A stretch of DNA of 64,000 nucleotides from Bacteroidia bacterium (GCA_009929375.1 SAAO01000002.1:99814-163813), one strand, 5' to 3'. Counted from the stretch's first letter, positions 35,490 to 44,574 are shown. The notes: generated from the sequence alone by a model not told the origin. Made by a program: numbers and translations.

Positions 35490-36419
35490 ATGGCTACTAC
35501 TGAAACCGGCAACTGGTTGAATCAATACGTTGCACCTCAACTCCTGTTGGAGTTCAAAAATTATAAGGATGACTTTATTGGTGTGTTGCCAGGTGCCAAT
35601 CCTGCAGCTATATCAGCCGATGGTATCCGTTTCAACAAACTCATCAATAATGTTGGGTTCTTTGTGAACAACACTGAAGACTTTGTTGCAAAAAAAATGA
35701 CAGGTCAGAAAGTGTTTGTTGAGTGGGAAAAGTACGACACTGATCCTACCGAAGTGGACGATGCCGAAATTCGCAGTTTGAATTACGACAAACGTTCGAT
35801 GGTTCGTGTGAAACATACCGAAGCGTTCAAAATGGGAATCCGCGACCATGTGATGTGGAAACTTGCGCCTTCAGTTTCGAATAACGCTGATATGCCTGTA
35901 ATGCGCACAACCGGTGCGAACGATGGTACCGGCAGGCTCCGTTTGGTATTTGGTGACCTGGTGAAGTTCCTTGAAAAGGTGAAAAACCTGAATTTACCTG
36001 ACGAAAAAGAATTCTATATGATTCTTTGTCCGGAGCATGAAACCGACTTGATGCTCGACCGCGATTCTGCCAATTATTTTGCAGACAAAAACATCTTCTT
36101 TGATGTGACTACCGGTAAAGTGAAGTCGGTAATGGGCTTCAAATTCTTCAGCAATAATGCTGTGTTGGCATACGACAATACTGGTGCGAAAAAAGCCAAA
36201 GGCGCAGCTCTTGGTGCAACTGACCGTCGTGCATCGATGTTTTTCTATGCTCCCAACTCAGTATATCACATCAATAGTGTGAAAGTGCTGTATTCTCCTG
36301 AAACTACCGATACAAAATCGGCCGATCCTAAGTCGACATTCAGAATTCAAACTTATGGTTTGATTGACCGTGTGGTTGATTACGGTTTTGGTGCTTTGGT
36401 GTCGGGTATTGCGGGTTAA
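35490..36419 (+). CDS. Major capsid protein
   Basis: 309 residues from MATTETGNWLNQYVAPQLLL. A TTG three codons upstream is less likely, as ATG follows an A-rich leader. It follows the protease-scaffold gene, the usual place for the major head protein. Features include KDDFIGVLPGANPAAISADG, EFYMILCPEHETDLMLDRDS and the C-terminal FRIQTYGLIDRVVDYGFGALV. The fold is inferred to be HK97-like by position and size. Confidence 0.85.
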   Translation: MATTETGNWLNQYVAPQLLLEFKNYKDDFIGVLPGANPAAISADGIRFNKLINNVGFFVNNTEDFVAKKMTGQKVFVEWEKYDTDPTEVDDAEIRSLNYDKRSMVRVKHTEAFKMGIRDHVMWKLAPSVSNNADMPVMRTTGANDGTGRLRLVFGDLVKFLEKVKNLNLPDEKEFYMILCPEHETDLMLDRDSANYFADKNIFFDVTTGKVKSVMGFKFFSNNAVLAYDNTGAKKAKGAALGATDRRASMFFYAPNSVYHINSVKVLYSPETTDTKSADPKSTFRIQTYGLIDRVVDYGFGALVSGIAG

Positions 36420-36420
36420 G

Positions 36421-36496
36421 AACCCCTAACCCATAAAGGGGAATAATTACTAAGTGTTTTCCCGAAAAGCTGTTTGGTTATTCCCCTTTGAATTAA
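36421..36496. repeat. CCCCTAACCC palindromic element with inverted partner
   Basis: A CCCCTAACCCATAAAGGGG copy (36421-36441) just after the capsid gene. The half AAAGGGGAATAA (36435-36446) is answered by TTATTCCCCTTT at 36,479-36,490, giving a hairpin with perfect 12-base arms between capsid and the next gene. Confidence 0.7.
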
Positions 36497-36525
36497 TCTT
36501 ATTATTCATATTTCATAACAATAGA

Positions 36526-36900
36526 ATGGACGCGAAAAAAGAATTAAAAGTCCTGAGTAAGGATGAGCAAATTGCAGTTGCAAAAGATATTCTGAAAAGA
36601 TATCCGAAGGCAAACAAGGTAATTGTTGCTGCCGATGGTCAGGCATTTATTGCTGACGAAAGCGAAAACGCAGCAAAGAACCATGCGCGTAACAATGCCT
36701 ACGGCAAAGAGCTGAAGCTCGAAACGTTTACGCGTGACGAACTTGAAGCCAAAGTTGAGCTTAAAAAAGCCAAAGAGGTGATTGCCCTGGTGGAAGCTGC
36801 TGAAACGGTGGAAGCTGTGGAAGCTTTGGTTGCCGGTGACGAACGTGCAACGGTGAAGGATGCTGTTGTAAAACGAATTGAAACCCTTAAAGCTGCCTAA
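36526..36900 (+). CDS. Small phage head protein of unknown family
   Basis: 124 residues from MDAKKELKVLSKDEQIAVAK, chosen because the upstream extension runs through the repeat hairpin. The first half is basic (KDILKRYPKANKVIVAADGQ), the second half is an acidic Ala/Glu/Val-rich helix with KAKEVIALVEAAETVEAVEA. Position after the capsid suggests a head decoration, head-completion or connector protein. Family not recognised. Confidence 0.75.
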   Translation: MDAKKELKVLSKDEQIAVAKDILKRYPKANKVIVAADGQAFIADESENAAKNHARNNAYGKELKLETFTRDELEAKVELKKAKEVIALVEAAETVEAVEALVAGDERATVKDAVVKRIETLKAA

Positions 36901-36902
36901 CG

Positions 36903-38147
36903 ATGGGAACTTTTACAGGTGCAAATATCAACAAACTGAATGGCGGGTTGGGTCGTGCCATCGCACAGGAACGGGTCATTGTCCTGATTTGCGGTGCAAC
37001 GGCCACCGCCCAGCTTGTTGAGAAAACCGTTTATCCAATTTACGACATTACAACTGCCGAAAGTATGGGTATTACGGCTGCATCGGATGCAAATAATGCT
37101 GAACTTGTACATTATCATTTGTCAGAAATGACAAGGTTGTGTCCCGGTCACACATTTTATTTGATTCCGGTTGCAAAAACAACGACTATAGCAGCTCTTA
37201 CGGCTGATGCCGGAATTAAGGCAGCTATACGCGGAATTGCGGGTGTAAATGTAATTGGTATTGCCGGCATTGCTTCAGCAACGGTAGACCTGATAAATAC
37301 CGATGTGCTTGCACTGCAGGCCTGGGTAGATGCATTTGCAGCTGAAAAGCTCTTGATTGATGGTGTGTTCCTGGAAGGAATAGCGAAAGCAGCAAGCGCT
37401 GATGCTTTCAATCTGCTTGCTGATTTGTATGATTTACGAACATTAGCAGCTCCGAATATCAGCGTAGTGGCCGGACATGATCCGTTACAGGCTGCACTCA
37501 ATGCCGGATATGCAAAACATGCTGCTGTAGGTACCGTACTTGGTTCGGTGGCCGTTCGAAAAGTGCATGAAGATTTGGGAAGTGTGGACATTGAAGTGAA
37601 ACCATCGGCTCGTAAGGGTGAAGAGAGTTTCAGCATTGCAGATACTACGCTTAGCAGATGGCTGACAGCAGCTTTGAGTGATGGAACTCCGTTCCGATCG
37701 TTGACTGGTGCGCAGGCTACAGCTTTGGCCGAAAAGGGTTACATATTCGTTGGTAAGTTTGAAAACTACGACGGATGGTATCTGAGTGGTTGCCCAACTG
37801 CAGTTGTTGATTCGAGCGATTACGCTTTCTTTAATTTCAACTGTATCTGGAACAAAACTGCGCGAATTATCCGCAATACGCTTATCCCGTTGGTTCGCTC
37901 AAAAGTATCGAAAGAACTTGATGGTACTATTAAGTCGACGTGGATTGCCAGTGCTGAAGAAAAGGTAAAGAATGCTGTAACTGCTCAGCTTATCAATACC
38001 GGAAATGCCGAGGCATTTGATGTGTATATCAATCCGGCTCAGAACGTGAATGCTACTACTCCTATGGCTGTAAGGGCACAAGTGCAAGTGGGCGATGTGG
38101 TTCATGAGTTTGATGTGGACTTAGGTTTAACTTCTAAAATTCAATAA
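36903..38147 (+). CDS. Contractile tail sheath protein (DUF2586-like)
   Basis: 414 residues. The order of features matches DUF2586-type sheaths of Bacteroidota Mu-like phages: ALAEKGYIFVGKFENYDGWY, then SSDYAFFNFNCIWNKTARII, then NTLIPLVRSKVSKELDGTIK and a C-terminal beta strand VHEFDVDLGLTSKIQ. The N-terminal half is an Ala-rich domain. The presence of a sheath means a contractile myovirus-type tail, as in Mu. Followed after 2 bases by the tube gene. Confidence 0.85.
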   Translation: MGTFTGANINKLNGGLGRAIAQERVIVLICGATATAQLVEKTVYPIYDITTAESMGITAASDANNAELVHYHLSEMTRLCPGHTFYLIPVAKTTTIAALTADAGIKAAIRGIAGVNVIGIAGIASATVDLINTDVLALQAWVDAFAAEKLLIDGVFLEGIAKAASADAFNLLADLYDLRTLAAPNISVVAGHDPLQAALNAGYAKHAAVGTVLGSVAVRKVHEDLGSVDIEVKPSARKGEESFSIADTTLSRWLTAALSDGTPFRSLTGAQATALAEKGYIFVGKFENYDGWYLSGCPTAVVDSSDYAFFNFNCIWNKTARIIRNTLIPLVRSKVSKELDGTIKSTWIASAEEKVKNAVTAQLINTGNAEAFDVYINPAQNVNATTPMAVRAQVQVGDVVHEFDVDLGLTSKIQ

Positions 38148-38149
38148 TC

Positions 38150-38596
38150 ATGGCTGAATCAAATAAATATACAACGATTGCCAATAAGTTTGGCAAAATG
38201 CAGGGTTGGAACTCTGTAACCGTGAATATGCTTGGTCGTGATGTGGAAGGTGTAACCGAACTGTCATACGACGATTCGCAGGAAATGGAAGGCGCACGCG
38301 GTGCCGGGATGTTTTTTGTGGGTTACGGCGAAGGAAACTACGAAGCCAAAGCATCTATAACCCTTTTCAAAGAAGAGGTTGATATGTTGCAGTCGGCATT
38401 GCCAAAAGGTGCAAGCCTTTCGAGCATTCCGGCATTTAATGTTGTGGTTGAGTACGATCGCGATCTGACCAAGGTTCGCGATGTGATTCAGTACTGCAAA
38501 ATTAAAGGTCGTGGCGTGGAAGTAAAGCAGGGTGATAAGACAATTGCCTATAAGTTTGACTTATTTGTTGCCGGTCGGATTCTTTGGAATGTGTAA
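38150..38596 (+). CDS. Tail tube protein
   Basis: 148 residues. Beta-rich sequence beginning MAESNKYTTIANKFGKMQGW with GRDVEGVTELSYDDSQEMEG and VVEYDRDLTKVRDVIQYCKI, typical of tail tube proteins of this phage group. The assignment rests on length, beta pattern and the place right after the sheath. Confidence 0.75.
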   Translation: MAESNKYTTIANKFGKMQGWNSVTVNMLGRDVEGVTELSYDDSQEMEGARGAGMFFVGYGEGNYEAKASITLFKEEVDMLQSALPKGASLSSIPAFNVVVEYDRDLTKVRDVIQYCKIKGRGVEVKQGDKTIAYKFDLFVAGRILWNV

Positions 38597-38651
38597 CCAA
38601 TTTATAGTTGACAGTTGACAATTGAGAGTTAGCTGTCAGCTAAATTTCTAA

Positions 38652-38671
38652 TTTTTAAATGCTATTTAAAC
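38652..38671. repeat. Paired GTTTAAA-type motif, copy 4
   Basis: TTTTTAAATGCTATTTAAAC, 29 bases before the ATG of the tail chaperone gene, the only late rightward gene with the motif in its leader. A generic TTGACAGTTGACAATTGA-type repeat lies just upstream at about 38,606. Confidence 0.7.
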
Positions 38672-38700
38672 ACTGAAATTTCATTCAATAAAAAATCATT

Positions 38701-39234
38701 ATGAAACCAATTAAATTTAAGTTTTTGCTTTTGCTGGCTGTTATGGCCTTTGCTTTTACTCCTTTCGTCGATGCTTCGATCATTCAACCTGCGACACATT
38801 ATATTCAGAGTCTGAGCCCTGGTGATATGGGTTTGTCAGTTGCCACGCTTGCTGTTGTTCCGCTTGCATTGTATGTGAAACAAAATACAACTATTACTAC
38901 GGAACTGATTCAGGAGCTGACGGCAAAATACGGTAAGATTAAGATTGTGACCGTAGTTGTTGAGCCTCCTGTTTACGATGCTGTTGGAAATATTACTGAT
39001 CCCGGAGAGTTTTACGAGTTTGCATTTAGGCGACCTGATGCGGGATTGATAAGAATGCTTACAGAATACACTCAAAAAGGCGAAAATCAGAAATACATTG
39101 ATGCTGTAATAAAGAATTTGATTGTGGGAGGCGATAAGGATAAAATTGAGTCCGACGGGGTTGTTTATCTCGGAGTCGTCAGTCAGATCAAAGATATGAT
39201 GCAGCCCTACGAGGCTTTTTTATCAAAAGCATAA
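38701..39234 (+). CDS. Tail assembly chaperone, short form
   Basis: 177 residues, counterpart of lambda gpG or Mu gp41. The C-terminal two thirds show EFYEFAFRRPDAGLIRMLTE and IESDGVVYLGVVSQIKDMMQ, a pattern of tail chaperones. The N-terminus is odd: MKPIKFKFLLLLAVMAFAFTPF looks like a signal or membrane segment, perhaps because the true start is the ATG near 38,827. Codons near the stop form a T TTT TTA slippery site (39216-39222), and the minus-1 frame stays open for 89 more codons. Confidence 0.8.
   Translation: MKPIKFKFLLLLAVMAFAFTPFVDASIIQPATHYIQSLSPGDMGLSVATLAVVPLALYVKQNTTITTELIQELTAKYGKIKIVTVVVEPPVYDAVGNITDPGEFYEFAFRRPDAGLIRMLTEYTQKGENQKYIDAVIKNLIVGGDKDKIESDGVVYLGVVSQIKDMMQPYEAFLSKA
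39216..39222 (+). promoter_or_regulatory. Programmed -1 ribosomal frameshift site T TTT TTA
   Basis: A canonical X XXY YYZ heptamer in the right reading phase (codons TTT TTA preceded by T), four codons before the stop of the tail chaperone gene. Same location as the G/GT frameshift in many tailed phages. Confidence 0.85.
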
Positions 39235-39491
39235 AGTCTGAAGTAAAAAAAATAGAATCGAGTGTCATATATCAGGGCGATGCTGTTATCCGACGGTACT
39301 TCAATGGGGTAACCCCTGAGACACTCGATTTTGAAAAGTGGTGTAAACTTTATGCTGAAGCTATTTACCTGAATAAAACAGACCACGAGAATTTAAAAAA
39401 CTCAATACAGTCGGCAGTGACCGATGTAACAAACGAATTTATCAAAGCTTACAACAAAGATGTCAACTCAAAAAACGACATGGATACTTGA
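39222..39491 (+). CDS. Frameshift extension of the tail chaperone (T part of the G-T fusion)
   Basis: After slipping back one base the frame reads IKSIKSEVKKIESSVIYQGD and stays open for 89 codons to TGA 39489-39491, overlapping the tape measure start by 32 bases. It has no start codon of its own at the front, and without it 39235-39459 would be an unexplained gap. Content such as PETLDFEKWCKLYAEAIYLN is protein-like. The fusion would be 263 residues. The part likely binds the tape measure protein. Confidence 0.85.
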   Translation: MKSIKSEVKKIESSVIYQGDAVIRRYFNGVTPETLDFEKWCKLYAEAIYLNKTDHENLKNSIQSAVTDVTNEFIKAYNKDVNSKNDMDT

Positions 39492-41241
39492 ATTAGTCGA
39501 TAAGGTTACGTCTCCAATGCGGGGTGTTACAAAGTCGGTTAATGAGCCGTTGGCAGCTGTAAATAAATTCAAATTCAACAGCGACCAGGCATTAGATGCA
39601 CTTAGTACAAAAGTGCCAGGAGTTGGAAATTTAATAGGTGCTTTGGCTAATCCGTACATGTTGGCAGCTGCAGGTGCTGCAGCTGTGGTGTCGGTTGGTT
39701 ATAAAGCAACCACAATGGCATTGGACTGGAACGAGGGACTTGCGAAAGTAAACGTTACAGCTCAGCTTACAAAACAGGAATTGGACGGCTTGTCCGATAA
39801 GCTTTTGCAGATTGGTAAAGAAAACGTTGCTCCTATTGAACAAATACCTGAATCGTTCAATAAAATTATCAGTGCCGGACTTGATGTAAAGACATCGCTC
39901 GATGTATTGTCGCCATCGCTGAAAGCTGCAAAGGCGGGTTTCAATGATGTTGGCGAAACTGCAAAAGCTGCAGTGGCCGTAATGAATAGTTCAGGCGAAG
40001 ACATAAATAAGGTTTATGATATTCTGTTTGCGACTTTGAACAAAGGGAATGCTGAATTTGGCGACATTGCGCAGTATCTGCCAAAGCTTATACCTATGGC
40101 GCGTAATGCAGGTTTTGCTTTGAATGAAACTGCCGGAGCCTGGGCGTATCTTACAGCTCAGGGACAAACATCGGAACGTGCCACTACTTTGGCACAAAAT
40201 GCAATGAAAGCTTTGGCCGACCCTACAAAGATTAAGGCTTTCAAAGATATGGGTCTGAATCTGTTTGACAGTACAGGCAAAATAAAACCACTGGTTGACA
40301 TTGTTGATGAGCTTGCCGGCAAAACACAGGGTCTTAGCGACCTAAGCCGTGCTCAGTTCTTTGGCAAACTCGGACTCGACCAGGAAGCGGCAAGCTTCTT
40401 TGCAACGGCCACGCAGGATGCTCAAAAGTTTCGTGAGACTATAGACTTTACAGTAAATAGTCAGGGACAGCTTAACGAAGCTTATAAAAATGCTATGACT
40501 CCAATGGATAGCTGGCATCAGATCACTAACCTTATTAAAGGAAATATGATCGATTTAGGAATGAAAGTACTTCCGGTAATCAACTACATTGGTAAGGGTA
40601 TTTTGAATATTATTCAATGGTTTAAAGACTTGTATAACCAGTCGGCCATATTTCGCGATTTGCTTTCTGTGATCGGAACTTTGTTTGAATGGGCTTTCAA
40701 AATTGCCATCATTCCATTGAAGTTTGCGTGGAATATGCTTGTCAATATTGGTGATGCCTTTGAATGGGTTATTTCTAAAATACCAGGTTTTGGCGGTGGA
40801 TTTGAAAGCATGTATTTGAAGATTAAACCTATTTTGCTATACCTGAAGGAGTTGTTTGGTCAGGTTGCTGATATTGCTTACAAAGTGATTACTGCGGACT
40901 TTAAAGGTGCTGTATCGGCTGTAAAGTCGTTTAGCATGCCGGACATGGAAGCGGTGAAAGGACGGGTAGCTGCTGAATTTAATTCAAAAAAATCGGCAGT
41001 TGATTTGAACGGTGCTACCATAAAAACAGCAACGCCCACTAAAAACATTGATTTTGGTGGTGGAAACGGTAAGGGGTTGTCAGGTTCTGGTGGTATTGGT
41101 GGAACTAAAACTATTAATCAGAGAATTGAAATTAAAAACTACTTCACAGTTGGTGAAGGCAGCAGTGTGGAAGCCATTGCCGAAAAGGTAGTGAGAACAA
41201 TAAACGACAGGTTGAGAGATGCAACCGTTGCATTTAGCTGA
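39460..41241 (+). CDS. Tail tape measure protein
   Basis: 593 residues. The N-terminal about 330 form the TP901-type tape measure domain (IGKENVAPIEQIPESFNKII, AWAYLTAQGQTSERATTLAQ, FGKLGLDQEAASFFATATQD). Two hydrophobic segments lie near residues 65-80 and 375-430 (FEWAFKIAIIPLKFAWNMLV). It sets tail length and helps inject DNA; its small size implies a short tail. Confidence 0.92.
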   Translation: MSTQKTTWILELVDKVTSPMRGVTKSVNEPLAAVNKFKFNSDQALDALSTKVPGVGNLIGALANPYMLAAAGAAAVVSVGYKATTMALDWNEGLAKVNVTAQLTKQELDGLSDKLLQIGKENVAPIEQIPESFNKIISAGLDVKTSLDVLSPSLKAAKAGFNDVGETAKAAVAVMNSSGEDINKVYDILFATLNKGNAEFGDIAQYLPKLIPMARNAGFALNETAGAWAYLTAQGQTSERATTLAQNAMKALADPTKIKAFKDMGLNLFDSTGKIKPLVDIVDELAGKTQGLSDLSRAQFFGKLGLDQEAASFFATATQDAQKFRETIDFTVNSQGQLNEAYKNAMTPMDSWHQITNLIKGNMIDLGMKVLPVINYIGKGILNIIQWFKDLYNQSAIFRDLLSVIGTLFEWAFKIAIIPLKFAWNMLVNIGDAFEWVISKIPGFGGGFESMYLKIKPILLYLKELFGQVADIAYKVITADFKGAVSAVKSFSMPDMEAVKGRVAAEFNSKKSAVDLNGATIKTATPTKNIDFGGGNGKGLSGSGGIGGTKTINQRIEIKNYFTVGEGSSVEAIAEKVVRTINDRLRDATVAFS

Positions 41242-41266
41242 GCCCCTAACCCCTAAAGGGGGATAA
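41241..41266. repeat. CCCCTAACCCC palindromic element, third copy
   Basis: CCCCTAACCCCTAAAGGGGG followed by ATAA, filling the gap between the tape measure stop and the next gene. Confidence 0.8.
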
Positions 41267-41277
41267 GAAAAAAAGAA

Positions 41278-41901
41278 ATGAATGAGTATAAGCCCATAGG
41301 AGTTGACAGTGCATTGAACTTAATGGTTCAGCTGTTTGGCCGTCCGTACATTGTTCCGGGTGATGAAAAAGCAGAGCAAATTGTAGGTGCATACAATGTG
41401 ACAGTTCAGGCCGATGATGAATACGATAGGTTGAGCCAGTTTGGTACTCCGGTACTTGGGTCGTTCAGAGCTGAAGCGGGAACTTACAAAGCTTATGATA
41501 ACAATGATAAGCTTTCGGATTTGCAGATTGATGATTTTGAGTTTCCGGTGGCAAGTATTGTAGAGTTTAGCCGTAGAAAAGGAACTGTAGTAACTGAGAC
41601 TATAGGTGGAAAAGGTTCGGTAAAGGAGATAATGGGGCTTAGCGACTGGGTGATTAGCATTCGTGGTTTGATTGTACAGGATGATTCGCGCAATAGCTTT
41701 AAAACAGTGGCCGAACAACAAAAACAGCTCGACAAACTGAACGAAGTGGCCGGAGCTATTAAGATAAACGGAAAATTGTTTTTTGAAAGGGATATTCATC
41801 ATATCCTTATTCAGGAATTAAGATATACGCCTGTGCAGGGTAAACCAGGACTGGTGCAATATGAGATTGATGCATTGAGTGACGAAGAATTTTTCTTTTA
41901 A
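41278..41901 (+). CDS. Tail/baseplate protein (DUF6046-like)
   Basis: 207 residues: MNEYKPIGVDSALNLMVQLF at the start, a central FEFPVASIVEFSRRKGTVVT, VKEIMGLSDWVISIRGLIVQ, and a C-terminal ILIQELRYTPVQGKPGLVQY. I associate this with the DUF6046 family of Bacteroidota phages. It lies where Mu has its gp43 DNA-circulation/baseplate gene, so a hub or tail-tip role is likely. Confidence 0.7.
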   Translation: MNEYKPIGVDSALNLMVQLFGRPYIVPGDEKAEQIVGAYNVTVQADDEYDRLSQFGTPVLGSFRAEAGTYKAYDNNDKLSDLQIDDFEFPVASIVEFSRRKGTVVTETIGGKGSVKEIMGLSDWVISIRGLIVQDDSRNSFKTVAEQQKQLDKLNEVAGAIKINGKLFFERDIHHILIQELRYTPVQGKPGLVQYEIDALSDEEFFF

Positions 41902-41903
41902 GT

Positions 41904-42854
41904 ATGACAGTAGCATTTAGTGGTGTAATAAGTTTTCCGGCGGCGCATGGCCGTGCAAGCATTGATATACGGAGGTTTATTGATGTGACGATGGAAAGTG
42001 GCTTCAGAATGCTGACCGGTACTGCTGAAATTCGTTTTCCGCGCAACATGCGAAGCTTTGATAAGAAGCGGGTAAATGAACTATTTCAGAAAGGTGATCC
42101 GGTAAATATAATGCTCGGTTACGATGGTAATGAGTACGAAGAGTTCAGCGGTTATGTGCTTCAGGTATCAACCGGTTTTCCGGTAGTGATTAAGTGTGAG
42201 GATGAGATGTACAACCTGAAGCGTAAAACGGTAAGCGTATCGAAACGAAGCTGCACGCTTAAAGAGCTTTTAAATGAAATTGCTTCAGGATATCAGATAC
42301 TGTGTGACGATGCTCAGATTGGTTCTGTCAGATATTCCGATATGTTGGTTTCTGAGGTGTTGGATGATCTGAAGCAAAAGTTAGGCTTTAATACTTATTT
42401 CCGTGGGAAAACTCTGGTGTGTGGACGTACTTCGATTGATGGCGGTGAACATGTGAAGGTGATGATTGAAAAGCAGGCGAACGACACGCTGAAGGAAAAG
42501 AGCATTGAAAAGGTGTATGTGCGGGTTGAGAGCTTGCAGAAAAACGGTAAAATGCTGAAGGTGGATAAGGGTGAAAAGAATTCGAACGGAATTATCATAA
42601 AGCAGCCTAACCTGACAGAGGTTGAAATAAAGAAAATTGTAAACGCTACTTATGAGAAAGCTCTTGCTCCCGGGCTCGATGGTGAACTGACATTGTTTGG
42701 TGTTCCACGCCTGCAGCATGGTATGATTGCCGACCTTGAAAGTACGCTTTATCCGGAGAAAAACGGTAGTTATTATATCGACTCGGTAAAAAAGACAGCG
42801 AGCTTCACCGGTGGGCTGCGACAGGTGGCAAAATTAGGTAGTAAAACAAACTAA
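41904..42854 (+). CDS. Baseplate hub protein (Mu gp44 / gpD-like)
   Basis: 316 residues. Beta-rich, with DPVNIMLGYDGNEYEEFSGY, then LKELLNEIASGYQILCDDAQ and LDDLKQKLGFNTYFRGKTLV, the layout of late-control gpD/gp44 hub proteins. It starts two bases after the previous stop and precedes the spike-like gene. Confidence 0.8.
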   Translation: MTVAFSGVISFPAAHGRASIDIRRFIDVTMESGFRMLTGTAEIRFPRNMRSFDKKRVNELFQKGDPVNIMLGYDGNEYEEFSGYVLQVSTGFPVVIKCEDEMYNLKRKTVSVSKRSCTLKELLNEIASGYQILCDDAQIGSVRYSDMLVSEVLDDLKQKLGFNTYFRGKTLVCGRTSIDGGEHVKVMIEKQANDTLKEKSIEKVYVRVESLQKNGKMLKVDKGEKNSNGIIIKQPNLTEVEIKKIVNATYEKALAPGLDGELTLFGVPRLQHGMIADLESTLYPEKNGSYYIDSVKKTASFTGGLRQVAKLGSKTN

Positions 42855-42901
42855 ACCATTTTGGTTTATAAAACGCATTTTAAGCGCGAAAACAGACAGT
42901 C

Positions 42902-43423
42902 ATGAGCGGAAACCTACAAACGGCGGCAGATGAATTCTTATTGCTATTTAAACGGCATTTAAACGGCAAAATTAAAGCAACAATGCGTTGGGTTGAATGC
43001 AAAAGTGTGAACTGGGACGAAAAGACAATGGATTGTGTAGGCTCGGGCGATGGCCTGGAGTATTACGATGTGGCTTTGGGTTTTGGTTCGGTGGATACAA
43101 AGCCGGTGATCGGGAGCGATTGTTTGATTGCGATTTTGGAAGGAAACGAGTCGGTTGCTTTTCTGATGTATGCCAACGAGGTGGAGTTGCTTCAGTTTAA
43201 TGGTGGTGATAATGGTGGACTGACAATTACTCCGGAACTCGTAAAGCAGCTGAATAAAACAAATGAATTGCTTCAGGCTGTTTTGGGAGTTATTTCAGGA
43301 GCTCCAGTTACGGAGCCTGGCAATGGTAGCCCATCCGCATTGCAGATTGCTTTGAAAACAGCAATATCAGGTAAACAGCTTGGTGATTATGGTAGTATTG
43401 AGAATTCGAAAATAACCCATTGA
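42902..43423 (+). CDS. Baseplate spike-like protein (Mu gp45-like)
   Basis: 173 residues. RWVECKSVNWDEKTMDCVG and LEYYDVALGFGSVDTKPVIG form an OB-like domain, followed by CLIAILEGNESVAFLMYANE and a C-terminal helix. Gene order (hub, then this) matches gp44-gp45 in Mu, where gp45 is the membrane-piercing tip. Confidence 0.75.
   Translation: MSGNLQTAADEFLLLFKRHLNGKIKATMRWVECKSVNWDEKTMDCVGSGDGLEYYDVALGFGSVDTKPVIGSDCLIAILEGNESVAFLMYANEVELLQFNGGDNGGLTITPELVKQLNKTNELLQAVLGVISGAPVTEPGNGSPSALQIALKTAISGKQLGDYGSIENSKITH
42946..42964. repeat. Paired motif, copy 5 (inside a coding region)
   Basis: ATTTAAACGGCATTTAAAC, with the same 11-base period, within codons of the spike-like gene (45 bases after its start). 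Confidence 0.75.
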
Positions 43424-43424
43424 T

Positions 43425-43742
43425 ATGAATAAAAAGAGAAAAGGTATATTGCTGAATGAAAGCATGGAGCTTGCAATGCAGGTTTTAAGGGATGCCAACG
43501 GCTTAATCATACAGGGTTTGGTTGTAGGCGAATGTGTGGATCAGGAAGCTTTGATTGTATTGCAGGCTCGACCAGGTGATATAAAAGAAGATCCTGTTCT
43601 CGGTCCGGGACTAACAAAGTATATGCGTGGAAAGCATAAGCCTTACGAGGTTGAACAACTGATAAAACAGCACTTTACGCGTGCGGGTATTGATTTTGAA
43701 GATTATAAGGAACGAATAAAAATTTCAATAAATAACATATAA
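43425..43742 (+). CDS. Baseplate wedge-like protein (gp46/gp25 position)
   Basis: 105 residues. It has LLNESMELAMQVLRDANGLI, QEALIVLQARPGDIKEDPVL and KQHFTRAGIDFEDYKERIKI. Size and position match Mu gp46 or T4 gp25-type wedge proteins, but the sequence match is not clear to me. It follows the spike gene by one base. Confidence 0.65.
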   Translation: MNKKRKGILLNESMELAMQVLRDANGLIIQGLVVGECVDQEALIVLQARPGDIKEDPVLGPGLTKYMRGKHKPYEVEQLIKQHFTRAGIDFEDYKERIKISINNI

Positions 43743-43744
43743 TC

Positions 43745-44155
43745 ATGGCAGACTACAGACATGCAATAGCCAAAGTTCTCAAACATGAGGGCGATTATGT
43801 AAACGATCCGGATGATACCGGTGGCGAAACGTACAAGGGAGTGAGCCGTAAGAACTGGCCAAGGTGGACGGGATGGGCTTTTGTGGATAACGCAAAGAAG
43901 CAGGCATGTTTCCCGGCATCGCTTGGTAAGATAAGCGCGCTTCAGGATTCTGTAATGTCGTTTTATCGCGATAACTTTTGGAATAAGGTTGGTGGTGATC
44001 AAATCGACGACCAGGATATTGCCGATATGCTTGTAGACTCAGCCGTGAATGAAGGTATTAAACCGGCTGTGAAGCGTGCGCAAAAGATTTGTGGCATTGC
44101 TCAGACAGGTGAGTTCAGCGAAGAATTGAAAACGAAATTAAATAGTTTGATATGA
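43745..44155 (+). CDS. Endolysin, glycoside hydrolase 108-like
   Basis: 136 residues. The family signature VLKHEGDYVNDPDDTGGETY with catalytic Glu15 is followed by KGVSRKNWPRWTGW, YRDNFWNKVGGDQI and MLVDSAVNEGIKPAVKRAQK, the start of the C-terminal peptidoglycan-binding part. It is somewhat shorter than most GH108 proteins (about 160-180), the C-terminal domain being cut short. It overlaps the next gene by 4 bases (ATGA). Confidence 0.9.
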   Translation: MADYRHAIAKVLKHEGDYVNDPDDTGGETYKGVSRKNWPRWTGWAFVDNAKKQACFPASLGKISALQDSVMSFYRDNFWNKVGGDQIDDQDIADMLVDSAVNEGIKPAVKRAQKICGIAQTGEFSEELKTKLNSLI

Positions 44156-44574
44156 AAAAGGTTGTGTTTCCTTTCTTGTTTGGTGTTTTGTTGTGTGTAG
44201 GGTTTGCCGGATGTACGTCCGGCAGACCTGTACAGCACACCGAACCCATTACGCAGGCCGATTACCTGCAGGTGCTTAAAGATTCGGTTCTGAAGCTGAA
44301 CATTCAGGTTGACAAGCTCACGTATATGGCTGCTACTTACGAAACGTATCTGGTAGCTTACGAAAATGAACGCATTGCCAAGGATGACAGTATTCGCCTA
44401 TTGACTGATTCAGTAACCAAGCTGAACCAACGTCCGCTAATGACTAAGGCTCAGTTCCTGGACTTGTACAAGTACGAAAGGCTGCTGAAGTATTACAAAA
44501 TATGCAAGGCGCGACCTGTAAACTGGAAGTATTACAAAGGGTGGAGTACCCGTGTGTTTGAGGGAGGTGAATAA
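44152..44574 (+). CDS. Small lipoprotein of the lysis cassette
   Basis: 140 residues. Lipoprotein signal MKKVVFPFLFGVLLCVGFAG followed by the lipobox cysteine (FAGC). The mature part is helical (LQVLKDSVLKLNIQVDKLTY) and ends basic. An outer-membrane spanin component or Rz1-like protein is possible from its place between endolysin and the next membrane protein. Confidence 0.75.
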   Translation: MKKVVFPFLFGVLLCVGFAGCTSGRPVQHTEPITQADYLQVLKDSVLKLNIQVDKLTYMAATYETYLVAYENERIAKDDSIRLLTDSVTKLNQRPLMTKAQFLDLYKYERLLKYYKICKARPVNWKYYKGWSTRVFEGGE

